This document shows, piece by piece, positions 32,179-41,125 of a DNA stretch of 50,519 nucleotides. Below the pieces are notes generated by a model. That model was given only the letters and a program-made list of their open reading frames with translations, was not told where the DNA came from and searched no databases. Numbering within the stretch: position 1 is the stretch's first letter; every line of letters starts with the position of its first letter. The stretch is from the NCBI GenBank assembly GCA_017525225.1, contig JAFXTB010000072.1, positions 1-50,519 of the forward strand, written 5' to 3'. The position numbers and the translations under genes were made by a program. Source of the DNA: Kiritimatiellia bacterium (GTDB taxonomy: Bacteria; Verrucomicrobiota; Kiritimatiellia; RFP12; UBA1067).

Positions 32179-34536
32179 TTACTTTCCGAGCTCATCCAGC
32201 CGGATGTCGTCAACCCATGCCGTACCGGAAGCGTATATGAGCCGTGGGCCGATATACGACGGTTTCGTCACGTCGAGGTCGGCCGACGTGGTGAATTCGT
32301 ACGCGAAGCGATGCCAGTCGCGAGTCCCGTACGGATCCCTGCCGCTCGGATAAGCACTCGCCCCGACGAGGAAATCCGCGCCGCCGTCAAGCTCGGCCGT
32401 CTTCACGTTCTCCAGCTTCAGGAAACCGGAGAGCCTGTACTTCGTCCCCGCCTTCAGCTTCACGCCCTGCACCGCCGCGACGCGGCAGAACGAATCCACG
32501 CCTGGCTTTCGCGGCGAACCATCCATGGACGAAATGCGCAGCGCCGACGGCGCGGAGAAGAACACGTTCGTATCTACGGCGATCGTCCCCTTCTGCGAAT
32601 AGTTGCTCCAGCCCTTGAGCGTCTCGAACGATCCGTTCCTCAAGAGCGATTCGCCGGGATGTTCCGCCCGCCACTTGAGCTCCGCCTTGGGATCGACCTT
32701 CGCGGGATACTCCCCGACGCGCCTTGCAAGCGGCTCGAGCATCCTTTCTGCGACATACCTGATCCGCTTCTCCTCCATCGTCCCCCTCGGCACTGCGGCG
32801 AGCGCCTTGGCGACGAAGGATCTCAGCCGTGCGACCTCCGCTGGCGTGTATATCTCCGTAAAGAGACGGTACTCGTCCGGCGTGTCCGCCGTGAACCCGA
32901 GCGGCGACGGCGTGAACCGCCCGACTATCCTGCCTATCCAGTTATCCTCGAGGGCGTCGAAGAATCCGCCCATGGCCGGCGCACCGTCGCCGAACATGAG
33001 CCTGTGGTGTTCGGAAATGATTGCATCCGCATCGCAATCGTTGTCCCAAGCGATGCGGGAATAGACGTAGAGGTCGAGATAATAGTAGATGAAGCGGTCG
33101 GAGCATATCTGCGGAAACACGCCAAGAACATGCGGCGCGACCTTCCGCATGTACATCGCCATCGCCCGCGGTGCGGTGTTCGGCACGTCGTCGATGCCGA
33201 GATTGAAGCACTTGTGCTTCCCGGGGTACGTCCACATCCACAGGCGGCCGCCGCACTTCTTCGACCATGCGCGGACCTCGTCGAACTCCTTCCGCAGATC
33301 CTCGCCGTTCCCGGCGGCGTACGGTCCCGCGAGGCACAGGTTCACGATCACGTTGTCGGGAATGTCGATGGACGGAACCGCCCTGTAATACGTGTACGCC
33401 GCCTGGAGGATCGTGCCGGCGATGCCGTCCGCCTTGAGCCTGTTCGCAAGCCTCGCCGTCTGCGACCAGACAAGTTCGGACATCCGACACGTCTGGTCGG
33501 GGGCTTTCGCGTACCACTCCTGGCACTGCGGACACCGGCATTCAGGATGTCCGTCGTTCGGCATCACGTCGTAGTACTTGCGGTAGCGGCAGTAGCTGCC
33601 CCAGTCGACCTTCGCCTTGTCGTCGAAACCGCGAAGCGCGCCGCGTCTCTGCGGAGGTTCGCCAAGGAAATAGCTCTTCGCATCCTCGTACATCTCGTCC
33701 CACACCTTCGAGCTCTGGCAGAGGTGCTGGCTGCTGGAAAGCGGCGCATTGCCGGCCGCATTGTCGTATCGCGTACCATCCTTCTTCAGCGCGAAGTATT
33801 CTGGATGCGTCCCGCCGAAGCGTCTGGCGAGGTTCATCCAATACTGTCCATGGCAGCTGTTGAAGCTTTCCGTCTGGTGGCGAAGCCGCAGTTGCTCAAG
33901 CCGCATGAGGCGATTCAGTTCCTTCGTGGAAACCTTGACCGGCCATTGCCCGGGATGGTGCATGAAGATGATGCGGCACCGCCAGCCAGGCTCGCTCTTC
34001 GTCTCTCCGGCGGGAATCTCGATCTTTCCCCGCTTCGGAACGATTGTCCCGATTTCGCCCGGAAAGTAGAAGCGGACCCCCGCGTAGCGCTCAAGGAAAT
34101 CGTATGTGGCAAAGACGCTGGCGCGTTCGTATGCCGTCGTGCCCCACGGGTCGGGCGGCCGGTGGGCGACGGCGTTGCGCAGGTCGAATCCCGGGTCGTC
34201 GCACCCGGCCACGTAGATGCGGTTCGCGGCAGGATCGCACCTTATGACGAACCCGTCTCGCTTCAGCTTCGCGGGGTCGACGCCTGCGGCGGCGGACCAG
34301 CGGTTCGTGCCGATGACAACGGACGCCTTGCCGTCCGTCGGCGATGTGACGAGCGGCACTGGCGCGCCGATGACGCGCGAGAGGAAATTCGTCATCTCCT
34401 CCGCCGCGAACATCGTCACCTCCGGTGCCTTCGGCGCGACAACCACCTCCACGCTTTTGGCGTCAAGCGCAATGCCGCCAAATGAAGAATGTAAAATGAA
34501 GAATGAAAAATTGAGGATTATCAGGTATCTTCTCAT
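32179..34536 (-). CDS. exported DUF4838 protein with glucuronidase-like N-domain and CBM4/9-like C-domain
   Basis: 785 residues. Signal peptide, then a GH67-N/alpha-glucuronidase-like domain (VTMFAAEEMTNFLSRVIGAP, about 40-60), then DUF4838 (about 200-560: GTHPEYFALKKDGTR, SSSQHLCQSS, a metal-like CRCPQCQEWY cluster, and IDIPDNVIVNLCLAGPYA), and a C-terminal carbohydrate-binding-like domain (SLLRNGSFETLKGWSNYSQK). DUF4838 proteins are glycoside hydrolase-like but mostly uncharacterised. The signal peptide's apolar core is encoded by a repeat (see 34481-34589). Start M at 34536 is chosen because AAAGG lies at proper distance; an ATG 9 bp upstream is too close to it. Confidence 0.82.
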   Translation of the reverse strand: MRRYLIILNFSFFILHSSFGGIALDAKSVEVVVAPKAPEVTMFAAEEMTNFLSRVIGAPVPLVTSPTDGKASVVIGTNRWSAAAGVDPAKLKRDGFVIRCDPAANRIYVAGCDDPGFDLRNAVAHRPPDPWGTTAYERASVFATYDFLERYAGVRFYFPGEIGTIVPKRGKIEIPAGETKSEPGWRCRIIFMHHPGQWPVKVSTKELNRLMRLEQLRLRHQTESFNSCHGQYWMNLARRFGGTHPEYFALKKDGTRYDNAAGNAPLSSSQHLCQSSKVWDEMYEDAKSYFLGEPPQRRGALRGFDDKAKVDWGSYCRYRKYYDVMPNDGHPECRCPQCQEWYAKAPDQTCRMSELVWSQTARLANRLKADGIAGTILQAAYTYYRAVPSIDIPDNVIVNLCLAGPYAAGNGEDLRKEFDEVRAWSKKCGGRLWMWTYPGKHKCFNLGIDDVPNTAPRAMAMYMRKVAPHVLGVFPQICSDRFIYYYLDLYVYSRIAWDNDCDADAIISEHHRLMFGDGAPAMGGFFDALEDNWIGRIVGRFTPSPLGFTADTPDEYRLFTEIYTPAEVARLRSFVAKALAAVPRGTMEEKRIRYVAERMLEPLARRVGEYPAKVDPKAELKWRAEHPGESLLRNGSFETLKGWSNYSQKGTIAVDTNVFFSAPSALRISSMDGSPRKPGVDSFCRVAAVQGVKLKAGTKYRLSGFLKLENVKTAELDGGADFLVGASAYPSGRDPYGTRDWHRFAYEFTTSADLDVTKPSYIGPRLIYASGTAWVDDIRLDELGK

Positions 34537-34589
34537 CACTCGCATCCTTTCTCATCCATTCTTCATTCTACATTCTACATTCTTCATTC
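34481..34589. repeat. inverted low-complexity repeat (GAATGAAGAATG type) joining two genes
   Basis: Copies at 34481-34508 and 34557-34589 are inverted relative to one another. The first encodes the hydrophobic core of the DUF4838 signal peptide (FSFFILHSSF); the second supplies the last Glu codon and stop of the metallophosphoesterase gene. The DUF4838 ribosome-binding site lies in the loop between them. Confidence 0.8.
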
Positions 34590-36080
34590 AATCGCCTTTC
34601 CCGTCTTGCCGAATGAATTTGCAGGCCTCACGGAAAACCGCACCTTGCCCTCCGGCAGCTCGGACTTCGCAAACACGCATTCGCTCTTCGCCGGCTCCGC
34701 GCTTTCCGCACGCCAGTATTTCGGAGAATAGACGCGCTTGACGATCTTCTTTCCGCCAGCACCTTCCGCAACGACCTCGTAGTCGAACGCCCGTGGACCG
34801 ACCGCCGAGGCGAGCACTGCCGGAAACGAAACCGTCACCTGCTCCGTATCTTCGCCCTTACGGTTTTTCCCGGCAGATTCCACCACCTCGACCTTCGCTC
34901 CATCCTGGAACTGCGGCACGGGCAGCCGAGCCTCCATTGCCGTGAATTCGAACGGCTTCTCCCTGCCAAGCGGGAGCGGCACCACCCAATCCGGCCCGAA
35001 AAGCTCCGGTGCAGGAGTCTCGAAGTCCACCCTGTGAAGAACTATGCTGTCGCCAGACACATCCATTATCATCCCCTGCGCCTCGCTCCACCCCGCGCCA
35101 CCGCCTGGTACCGCCTTCATCTGCGGAATGCGCCCAATCGCCTCCGCCGCCTTTTTCTGCTCATCGGAGAAGTACGAGTTCTCGCGTCCGGGCAGAACGG
35201 ACACGTATGAGAGCGCCGGGAGTGCAAGGCATGTGAAGGCTCCCTGCCACAGCGACCGGTCGTTGTTGAAGAACTTGTGGGAATGTCCGCAGAATGCAAG
35301 GCAATTAGGGAAACGCGAGAGCATCGTGGTGGATTTGCCGTCATCCATGTTGGCATGCCCGGGCACGTAGGCCGTATCCCTGCAGACACGGTGCTGCACA
35401 TGGAAGAATGGCCGCGACGGATCGGGCCTGTAGCCTTCGTAGAACGGCTTCATCGCAGGAGCGCAGCTGCCCCACTTGTTGTCAGGCTCTCCCCATGCAT
35501 GGTGCACAAGAACGAAGTCGTAACCTTTCACCGTCTTTCTCATGACCGGCGACCAGTCCTCGCGGAAGAGTTCCTTCCAGATGGCGGCACGATCATTGTT
35601 GACGATCGCCATCTTCGCTATTTCATCCGCGCTGAAAGGATACCCATTGCATCCAGGGGGCAGGCGTTTGTAGATCTCCTGCGTGTCGTGGTCGCCATAG
35701 ATGAAAAGCCTTTCAACATGCGTCCCGTCGCTGCGACGGTCATCTGGAAATACCTTGTACCAGATGTCCGCAAAGACCTTGAGTTCAGGCACCAGTCCGA
35801 AGTCCGTCAGATCCCCGGCTATAAGAACCGCATCCACCTTCTCGGCATCGAAGCGCCGAAGTGCATTCTCGAACTTCTTCGTCCAGGCAACCGCCCCTGG
35901 ATGGAGGCGGATATGCGTGTCGGCGAGAAGTCCGACACGGAGATTCGGGGAACGGGGAATGGGGAACGGGGAACGGGGAATGGGGAACGGGGAACGGGGA
36001 ACGGGGGACTGTCCCCATGTTGCCGTAACGCTGCCTGCGAACGCCAGCGTACCCTTCATGAAACCGCGTCTGCCGGTCAT
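34584..36080 (-). CDS. Tat-exported calcineurin-like metallophosphoesterase
   Basis: 498 residues. N-terminal RRGFMK twin-arginine motif plus apolar stretch (GTLAFAGSVTATWG), followed by an unusual Pro-Phe-Ile-Pro-Arg-Ser repeat, then the phosphoesterase fold: VGLLADTHIR, LIAGDLTD, YGDHD (in place of GNHD), VHHAWG, and CGHSHKFF. The C-terminal 130 residues are a beta-rich domain (VTVSFPAVLASAVGPRAFDY). Second gene of the beta-helix/phosphoesterase/DUF4838 operon, 31 bp after the beta-helix gene. Substrate unknown. ATG at 36080 follows AGGAGAGG; longer starts lack a signal. Confidence 0.85.
   Translation of the reverse strand: MTGRRGFMKGTLAFAGSVTATWGQSPVPRSPFPIPRSPFPIPRSPNLRVGLLADTHIRLHPGAVAWTKKFENALRRFDAEKVDAVLIAGDLTDFGLVPELKVFADIWYKVFPDDRRSDGTHVERLFIYGDHDTQEIYKRLPPGCNGYPFSADEIAKMAIVNNDRAAIWKELFREDWSPVMRKTVKGYDFVLVHHAWGEPDNKWGSCAPAMKPFYEGYRPDPSRPFFHVQHRVCRDTAYVPGHANMDDGKSTTMLSRFPNCLAFCGHSHKFFNNDRSLWQGAFTCLALPALSYVSVLPGRENSYFSDEQKKAAEAIGRIPQMKAVPGGGAGWSEAQGMIMDVSGDSIVLHRVDFETPAPELFGPDWVVPLPLGREKPFEFTAMEARLPVPQFQDGAKVEVVESAGKNRKGEDTEQVTVSFPAVLASAVGPRAFDYEVVAEGAGGKKIVKRVYSPKYWRAESAEPAKSECVFAKSELPEGKVRFSVRPANSFGKTGKAIE
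35947..36009. repeat. in-frame 7-bp tandem repeat (GGGGAAC/GGGGAAT), nine units
   Basis: Nine 7-bp units inside the phosphoesterase gene. Because three units equal 21 bp, the protein repeat is 7 residues (RSPFPIP). It sits between the Tat signal and the catalytic domain, so it acts as a linker. Unit count is expected to vary between strains. Confidence 0.9.
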
Positions 36081-36111
36081 GGACACCTCTCCTGGTCTTT
36101 CGAACTGAAAC

Positions 36112-38238
36112 CTATTTGAACGAAATACCGATACCGACAGGAAACCACAGCTCGAAGCAGCCAGGTTCAGGAACCTTTTTGAGGCGCGGCAGTGCGTTGT
36201 TACGCACAATGTCTATACCATATCCGCCATCGGGAACAACCGTCATCGTACCGTCGCCCATGTCGCTTGGGCCATTCCGGAGGCCGCTTCCCATCCAATC
36301 CTGCACTGGGCCACCCTTGTCGTGCGCGGATGATGCCATTACAAGCCTGTAGTCGCCTGTCGCAAGTTCCGTAAACCAGTCGCCCGCCACCGTATTGTAG
36401 TTCCCGTATGTCTCGTCCGTATAGTTCAAGCCACTAACCACATCGGTGAAGTTGTACCAGGCGTTTGTCGTTGCGGCGAAGATGTCGTTCGCTCCGGTAG
36501 GACCGCCAATCGTCGAGAGCTTGTAGTCGTTAGGATATGAAAGGACGTTCCTGTTCGCAAAGAAGACGTTTCCACGGCAGAATACGTTCGACATGGATGT
36601 CGTCGCGCCCGTGGAGATGATGAAATATTTCGACTCGTTCGAAACGACCGTGCAGTACTCGATCTTAAGCGGCTGCACGAACGTCACACTGGGATTCCCG
36701 GCGAACAGGCCGTCGCCGGCCGTCGGAAGACGGTTCCTGAAGAAGAAGCTGTTGCGGAAGGTTATTCCCCGGCAGTTCGAATCCGAATTGTTCCCATAAC
36801 TTATGGCGCCGCTTCCCGCCGACGTGTTGGACACCACAACGCAGTCGGTAATCAACACATTCTGCGGCCTCCAATATCCGACGGCCCCGCCGTTTTTCGA
36901 CGCCGAGTTACCCTTGATGAGGCAGTTGCTGACGACGGCATCCGGGGCTGCATAAGCAAGCAACGCGCCTCCATGATGCGAAACGTTGTCCGAGATGGTG
37001 CAATCGGCCACCAGTGCCCCACTGCTCGAAGTGATCAAGGCAATGCCACCGCCGCCTTGAACGGCGGTATTGCCGTATAGCTGCGTCACACCGAGCATGC
37101 TGTTGCCCTCCACGCGGGAATTGACGCATCTGGAATTGGCGCCACCAAGGCACACGCCCGCACCATACAGCATCACTCCACCGGAATTCACGGCCAATAT
37201 CGTGTTGTTCGTGATGGTGCAGCGGATGATGTCTGATTCGCTCACCTGGATTCCTCCACCTTGCGCGGACGCCATGTTTCCACACACAAGGCAGTTGGAT
37301 ATCACCGATCCTCCACCCGCGTATATCCCGCCTCCCGAACCGGCGTATCCTGTCGCGCATGCGTTGGTGGCCATGTTCCCGCTTATGATGCAATCCACCA
37401 CCTCGCATCCGCCGTTCGCAAATATCCCGCCACCCGAACACAGATAGCCTGCCGGATTGTATGTGGCCTGCGTCCCTTTGCGCATCCATGCGACGTTGTT
37501 CTCCACCGTGCAGCCGCGCACTATGCCGCCCACGTTGCCCATGTAGATGCCTGCACCTTTCACCGGATAATCGCTGCCTCCGGGAATGTCGTTGCTGGCC
37601 ACATTCCCGAACACATGCGTATCTACAACCTGCGCGATGACTCCATCACCCTTGCTGGAGAGCGCGAAGATCCCGGCGCCTTGCGCATTGCGGGTCCCGC
37701 TGCCGGTCAGAAAACAGTTTTTCACGACGCAGTTGGTCACCATGCCGCCAAACATGTATATCCCCGCGGTCTGCCCTTCCTTGACATTGGCGCCCTGTCC
37801 GAAATCGTTGTAGCCATTCTGAAGGGTAATGCCAGAAAGGATGACACCGTTGCCCCAGTCCGTCGTTTTGACGAGCGATGTCCGTCCCTGTCCATCGATG
37901 ATGACATCCGCAGGATTTCCCGTCTCCGACTCTATCGTCATGGCGGCGTTTATCGTCAGCACCGCATCGATCATGTATGTCCCCGAGCGCACTACAACCT
38001 TTCGTGGACTGTAGGTTTGCGTCGCCGCATCAACACCCTTTGCGATCGTCGCGAACGGCGTCTCGGAGGAGCCGTCCGCGCCGTCGCTGCCATTGGTAGC
38101 GACATAGAATGTACCAGCCTGCACGAGCGGCATAGCGAAAGCAAACGCCACCGCCAGAATGACGGCTTTCCCCGTCAATATCCCTGCAAGCGGCATGGCG
38201 GCGATCTTTGCCGCTAACGATTTTGTAGTAATTGTCAT
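36112..38238 (-). CDS. exported right-handed beta-helix protein
   Basis: 708 residues. Signal peptide (ILAVAFAFAMPLVQAGTFYV), a DUF1565-like start (ATNGSDGADGSSETPFATIA-KGVDAA), and about 20 coils of a parallel beta helix with repeated GGGIxxxG (SGGGIFANGG, GSGGGIYAGGG, QGGGIQVSESD, NGGAVGYW). These resemble polymorphic outer-membrane/adhesin repeats or polysaccharide lyases. No catalytic residues can be named. The C-terminus is VPEPGCFELWFPVGIGISFK. First gene of the operon controlled by the divergent regulator. Confidence 0.82.
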   Translation of the reverse strand: MTITTKSLAAKIAAMPLAGILTGKAVILAVAFAFAMPLVQAGTFYVATNGSDGADGSSETPFATIAKGVDAATQTYSPRKVVVRSGTYMIDAVLTINAAMTIESETGNPADVIIDGQGRTSLVKTTDWGNGVILSGITLQNGYNDFGQGANVKEGQTAGIYMFGGMVTNCVVKNCFLTGSGTRNAQGAGIFALSSKGDGVIAQVVDTHVFGNVASNDIPGGSDYPVKGAGIYMGNVGGIVRGCTVENNVAWMRKGTQATYNPAGYLCSGGGIFANGGCEVVDCIISGNMATNACATGYAGSGGGIYAGGGSVISNCLVCGNMASAQGGGIQVSESDIIRCTITNNTILAVNSGGVMLYGAGVCLGGANSRCVNSRVEGNSMLGVTQLYGNTAVQGGGGIALITSSSGALVADCTISDNVSHHGGALLAYAAPDAVVSNCLIKGNSASKNGGAVGYWRPQNVLITDCVVVSNTSAGSGAISYGNNSDSNCRGITFRNSFFFRNRLPTAGDGLFAGNPSVTFVQPLKIEYCTVVSNESKYFIISTGATTSMSNVFCRGNVFFANRNVLSYPNDYKLSTIGGPTGANDIFAATTNAWYNFTDVVSGLNYTDETYGNYNTVAGDWFTELATGDYRLVMASSAHDKGGPVQDWMGSGLRNGPSDMGDGTMTVVPDGGYGIDIVRNNALPRLKKVPEPGCFELWFPVGIGISFK

Positions 38239-38305
38239 TTCGTTTTCCCTTTCCTATCTCCTGCGGCTAGAAGACCAGAAACCAGAAACCTAGGCCCCGC
38301 CGGAA

Positions 38306-38325
38306 TTGTGGATATTTTACCACAA
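38306..38325. promoter_or_regulatory. palindromic operator over the beta-helix promoter
   Basis: TTGTGG (38306-38311), 8-bp spacer, CCACAA (38320-38325), perfect arms. The spacer contains the minus-strand -10 TAAAAT (38314-38319). A second short palindrome TTTGT-C-ACAAA is at 38369-38379. Both lie between the divergent regulator and the operon, as expected for autoregulated GntR/LacI sites. Confidence 0.6.
38314..38322 (-). promoter_or_regulatory. extended -10 of the beta-helix operon
   Basis: TGG-TAAAAT, minus strand, inside the operator palindrome. Confidence 0.6.
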
Positions 38326-38425
38326 AAGCCGTCCCAATCGCCACCGCCGAGAATATCTTGAAAAATATTTTGTCACAAATGTCAGCAGTTTCTTGCGTTT
38401 CACCGCCCTATCGGTCAGGTAGATT

Positions 38426-38434
38426 TGGTATAAT
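38426..38434 (+). promoter_or_regulatory. extended -10 directly before the regulator start codon
   Basis: TGG-TATAAT at 38426-38434; the ATG is at 38445. With a start site 7 bp downstream, the leader would be only about 3-4 nt. No convincing -35 box is visible at 17 bp, as expected for an extended -10 promoter. Confidence 0.7.
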
Positions 38435-38444
38435 CTCTTCCGAA

Positions 38445-39545
38445 ATGAACAAGAAAGCCGGACTTCCGTTCAGATTGGACAAATCCTCAAGCACAAGCTA
38501 CACCACGCAGCTCGTAAAGGCCTTGCGCGAGGCCATCCGCACCGGCAGGTATCGCCCCGGCGACATGCTGCCGAGCTGGGAGGAGATGGCCAGCGGGCTT
38601 GGCGTATCCATACGCGTGCCACGTGAAGCGATGCGCATGCTGGCCGCAGAGGGATGCGTGGTCTCGCGTCCACGCATAGGGACTGTCGTAGCCGACAGCC
38701 GCCACGCGGAGCTGAAGGAATGGAACGCGCCTGTCCTGTGTGTCATGCACGACGTAGAACAGACCTCATACGCCTTCAATGCGCGCACAGACGCCTTTCA
38801 CGACAAGCTGGCGGCAAAAGGATATCCGGTGGTCAGACTGGCGATTCCCCGCAAGAGAAGCGGCGGTTTCGATTTCAAGGCGCTTGACGGTATGAGGCGC
38901 TTCCGCTTTTCGATTGTGGTGAACGGATGCCGCCATGCGGAGATAAAGGAATACTGCAAGGGTTTTGGCGTGCCGATGGTCTGCACATGGAACTTGTACG
39001 AAGGTGCAATGTCGGAGATGAACAACGCCATCTCCAGATTCGTCAACCATTGCGAACGCAAGGGGGTGCGACGCATCATGCAGCTGTCGTTCGCATCTCC
39101 ATGCGCAATCAATGTCATGCCGGTGCTCAAGAGCAAGGGCATGGACGTTTCCGGCTGGATGATTCCTCCGCTGGAGGGCATGTCACGAATCGAGGGCATA
39201 CGGAACGCGGCGGAGACAGCTTTTTCGGAACGGCTGGACAAAGGTCGTACCTGGCTGCCAGACCTCTTTTTCTTCACGGACGACTATCTGGCCACCGGTG
39301 CGCTGATGGCGCTGACGCGGGCGGGCGTGGAGATTCCGGAAGACGTGAAGGTCGTGACGCTGGCAAACGAAGGCAACGTGCCATGCTGGCGCGGCAAGCA
39401 CTGCGCCGCCATACTAAACCACCCCGCGCGTTTCGGCGAGATTCTCGCCGATGACGTGCTTGGGCGGCTTTCCGGCCGACCGGCGGCGAATGGCGCATCG
39501 TATGCCGTCTGTGCCGAATACGTGCCCGGCTGCACGTTTCCGTAA
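38445..39545 (+). CDS. GntR-type HTH plus LacI-type sensor transcription regulator
   Basis: 366 residues. Winged helix at about 20-80 (QLVKALREAIRTGRYRPGDM-LPSWEEMASGLG, then RVPREAMRMLAAEGCVVSRP-RIGTVV). A periplasmic-binding-protein-like sensor domain follows (VLCVMHDVEQTSYAF, FRFSIVVNGCRHAE, LFFFTDDYLATGALMALTRA-GVEIPEDVKVVTLANEG), typical of sugar-responsive AraR/LacI-type regulators. It is divergent from the beta-helix operon and probably controls it. The ATG at 38445 begins homology; an upstream in-frame ATG would lie before the promoter. Confidence 0.88.
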   Translation: MNKKAGLPFRLDKSSSTSYTTQLVKALREAIRTGRYRPGDMLPSWEEMASGLGVSIRVPREAMRMLAAEGCVVSRPRIGTVVADSRHAELKEWNAPVLCVMHDVEQTSYAFNARTDAFHDKLAAKGYPVVRLAIPRKRSGGFDFKALDGMRRFRFSIVVNGCRHAEIKEYCKGFGVPMVCTWNLYEGAMSEMNNAISRFVNHCERKGVRRIMQLSFASPCAINVMPVLKSKGMDVSGWMIPPLEGMSRIEGIRNAAETAFSERLDKGRTWLPDLFFFTDDYLATGALMALTRAGVEIPEDVKVVTLANEGNVPCWRGKHCAAILNHPARFGEILADDVLGRLSGRPAANGASYAVCAEYVPGCTFP

Positions 39546-39555
39546 TACCTAGCGG

Positions 39556-41118
39556 TCAAGCGCCTTTGACAATTTTTACGCCAGAGATGGTGCGCCGCTT
39601 CGTCGAGAATGCCATGCCGATGAGGGTGATGGGCTTGCCGGAAGGCCGGAAGCGATCAGTATAGGACTTGTCCTGAATCTGTTCTATGGCCTTCTTCGCG
39701 GTGGAATCGCGCTTCACCTCTATGATGTAGGCGTCGGTCGCGGTCTCCACCGTCAGGTCGATACGTCCCTTGTGCGTCCGAACCTCGCCACCGACGTTGA
39801 TGCCGATCACGCGCAGGACTGCGTACATGATCGCCTGCCATGACTGCTCGTTCTGCCTGTCGGTGAGGTCGTACGGGATCGAAGCGAAGAACTGGCGGAA
39901 CGACTCGACAAATTCCTCCGGATCGCGTCTTTGAAGCGCTTCGATGACTTTCGCCGCGATGTTGGCCGTCCCGGAGTTATCGCTTCCGATGTAGAGGGCG
40001 GAAAGATCCGTAAGGAACGAGTTCTCGACTTCCATATTCGGGAATTTGAGACCGTACCTCCACATCCCCCCTGTCTGCTTACAGTCTCTGATCGTCAGGT
40101 AACCCGTCTGGAAGAGAAGCGTGACCGGCTTGATTCGCTCCGGCTCGTATGCGGCAAGGTCTGTTTCGGTGATGGATAGCTCGGAGACATCCATCGGACG
40201 TGTCTTGAAGAACTCCAGAAGAAAAGTCGGCGTGGCGGTAAGCGACCACCAGTTCCCGAACCTCATCGTGTCGAAAGTCATGCCGAGCGAGACCGGGTTG
40301 ATGACAGGCTCTGCGTCCTCTGCGAACCTATACCCGTCGTACCACTTCACAATCTCGGCGAACGTCTCGTCCGGCAACTTGCCGAGCTTTTTGCCGAGCG
40401 CCGCTATACTCTGCGAAAAATTCCTCTTCACCTCTTCGTGAGTGTAGCCAAAAAGCGTGGCGGCAATCGACTCAAGCGTGTAGTCCTTCAGGTTGTTGAG
40501 ATCGGAGAATATCGACACCTTCGAGAACTTGCTAACACCCGTGATGAACGTGAAGCGCTGGTAGCGTTCCGCATACTTCATCACTCCGTAGAACGGCTTC
40601 AAGAAGTCCTTGAACACTGTCGCCGCAGGCGTGTTCAACACCTTAAGAAGCGGCTTGTCGTATTCATCGACGAGGACCACGCACTGCCCGTCGTCGGCCA
40701 CCTCCGCAGCCGCGATTATCAGACGCCTGAACATTTCCGGGACAGTCGTATTGCCGTCGATGGACACTCCGAGACGGTCGGCTTCACCCTGCAAATAGCT
40801 TTTGAGCGCGGCGGCGAGTTCGTCTATTGCGTCGTATTGCATCGTACCCATGTCGAGATGGATGACAGGCCACTTCTTCGACCAGTCCCATTGAGGCTCG
40901 ATGGCGAGTCCCTCGAAGTACTCACGTTTCCCCTCGAAAAGGCATCGGAGCGTCGAAACCGCGAGCGACTTGCCGAACCGCCTTGGTCGTGCAATGAAGA
41001 ACTGCTTGCCGCGAGACAAGTCGGCCAACTCCTTCAGAATCGCCGTCTTGTCAACGTAAGTGAACCCGCCTTTGCGCAGGTTCTCGAACGTGTAGATGTC
41101 TGTCGCCGCCTTTTCCAT
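39556..41118 (-). CDS. AAA-ATPase-like / DUF1703 PD-(D/E)XK nuclease-like protein
   Basis: 520 residues. N-terminal AAA-ATPase_like domain with the family's variant Walker A (ARPRRFGKSLAVSTL, about 44-58) and Walker B (CVVLVDEYDKPLL, about 145). The C-terminal DUF1703 domain shows the nuclease-fold core GRIDLTVETATDAYIIEVKR (about 455-475). This family is numerous in Bacteroidetes and PVC genomes, often in several copies; its function is unknown and defence or transposon links are only suspected. Convergent with the regulator (10 bp apart). Start at 41118 sits 7 bp after TATAAT, so the mRNA may be leaderless; an ATG overlapping the -10 was rejected. Confidence 0.88.
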   Translation of the reverse strand: MEKAATDIYTFENLRKGGFTYVDKTAILKELADLSRGKQFFIARPRRFGKSLAVSTLRCLFEGKREYFEGLAIEPQWDWSKKWPVIHLDMGTMQYDAIDELAAALKSYLQGEADRLGVSIDGNTTVPEMFRRLIIAAAEVADDGQCVVLVDEYDKPLLKVLNTPAATVFKDFLKPFYGVMKYAERYQRFTFITGVSKFSKVSIFSDLNNLKDYTLESIAATLFGYTHEEVKRNFSQSIAALGKKLGKLPDETFAEIVKWYDGYRFAEDAEPVINPVSLGMTFDTMRFGNWWSLTATPTFLLEFFKTRPMDVSELSITETDLAAYEPERIKPVTLLFQTGYLTIRDCKQTGGMWRYGLKFPNMEVENSFLTDLSALYIGSDNSGTANIAAKVIEALQRRDPEEFVESFRQFFASIPYDLTDRQNEQSWQAIMYAVLRVIGINVGGEVRTHKGRIDLTVETATDAYIIEVKRDSTAKKAIEQIQDKSYTDRFRPSGKPITLIGMAFSTKRRTISGVKIVKGA

Positions 41119-41125
41119 GCCGCAC

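Noticed and set aside
36112-36190. PEP-CTERM sorting signal at the end of the beta-helix protein
   Set aside because: A VPEP motif is present, but there is no following transmembrane helix and basic cluster.
38358-38444. Longer N-terminus for the GntR/LacI-type regulator
   Set aside because: Extra 29 residues lack family likeness and would start upstream of the promoter.
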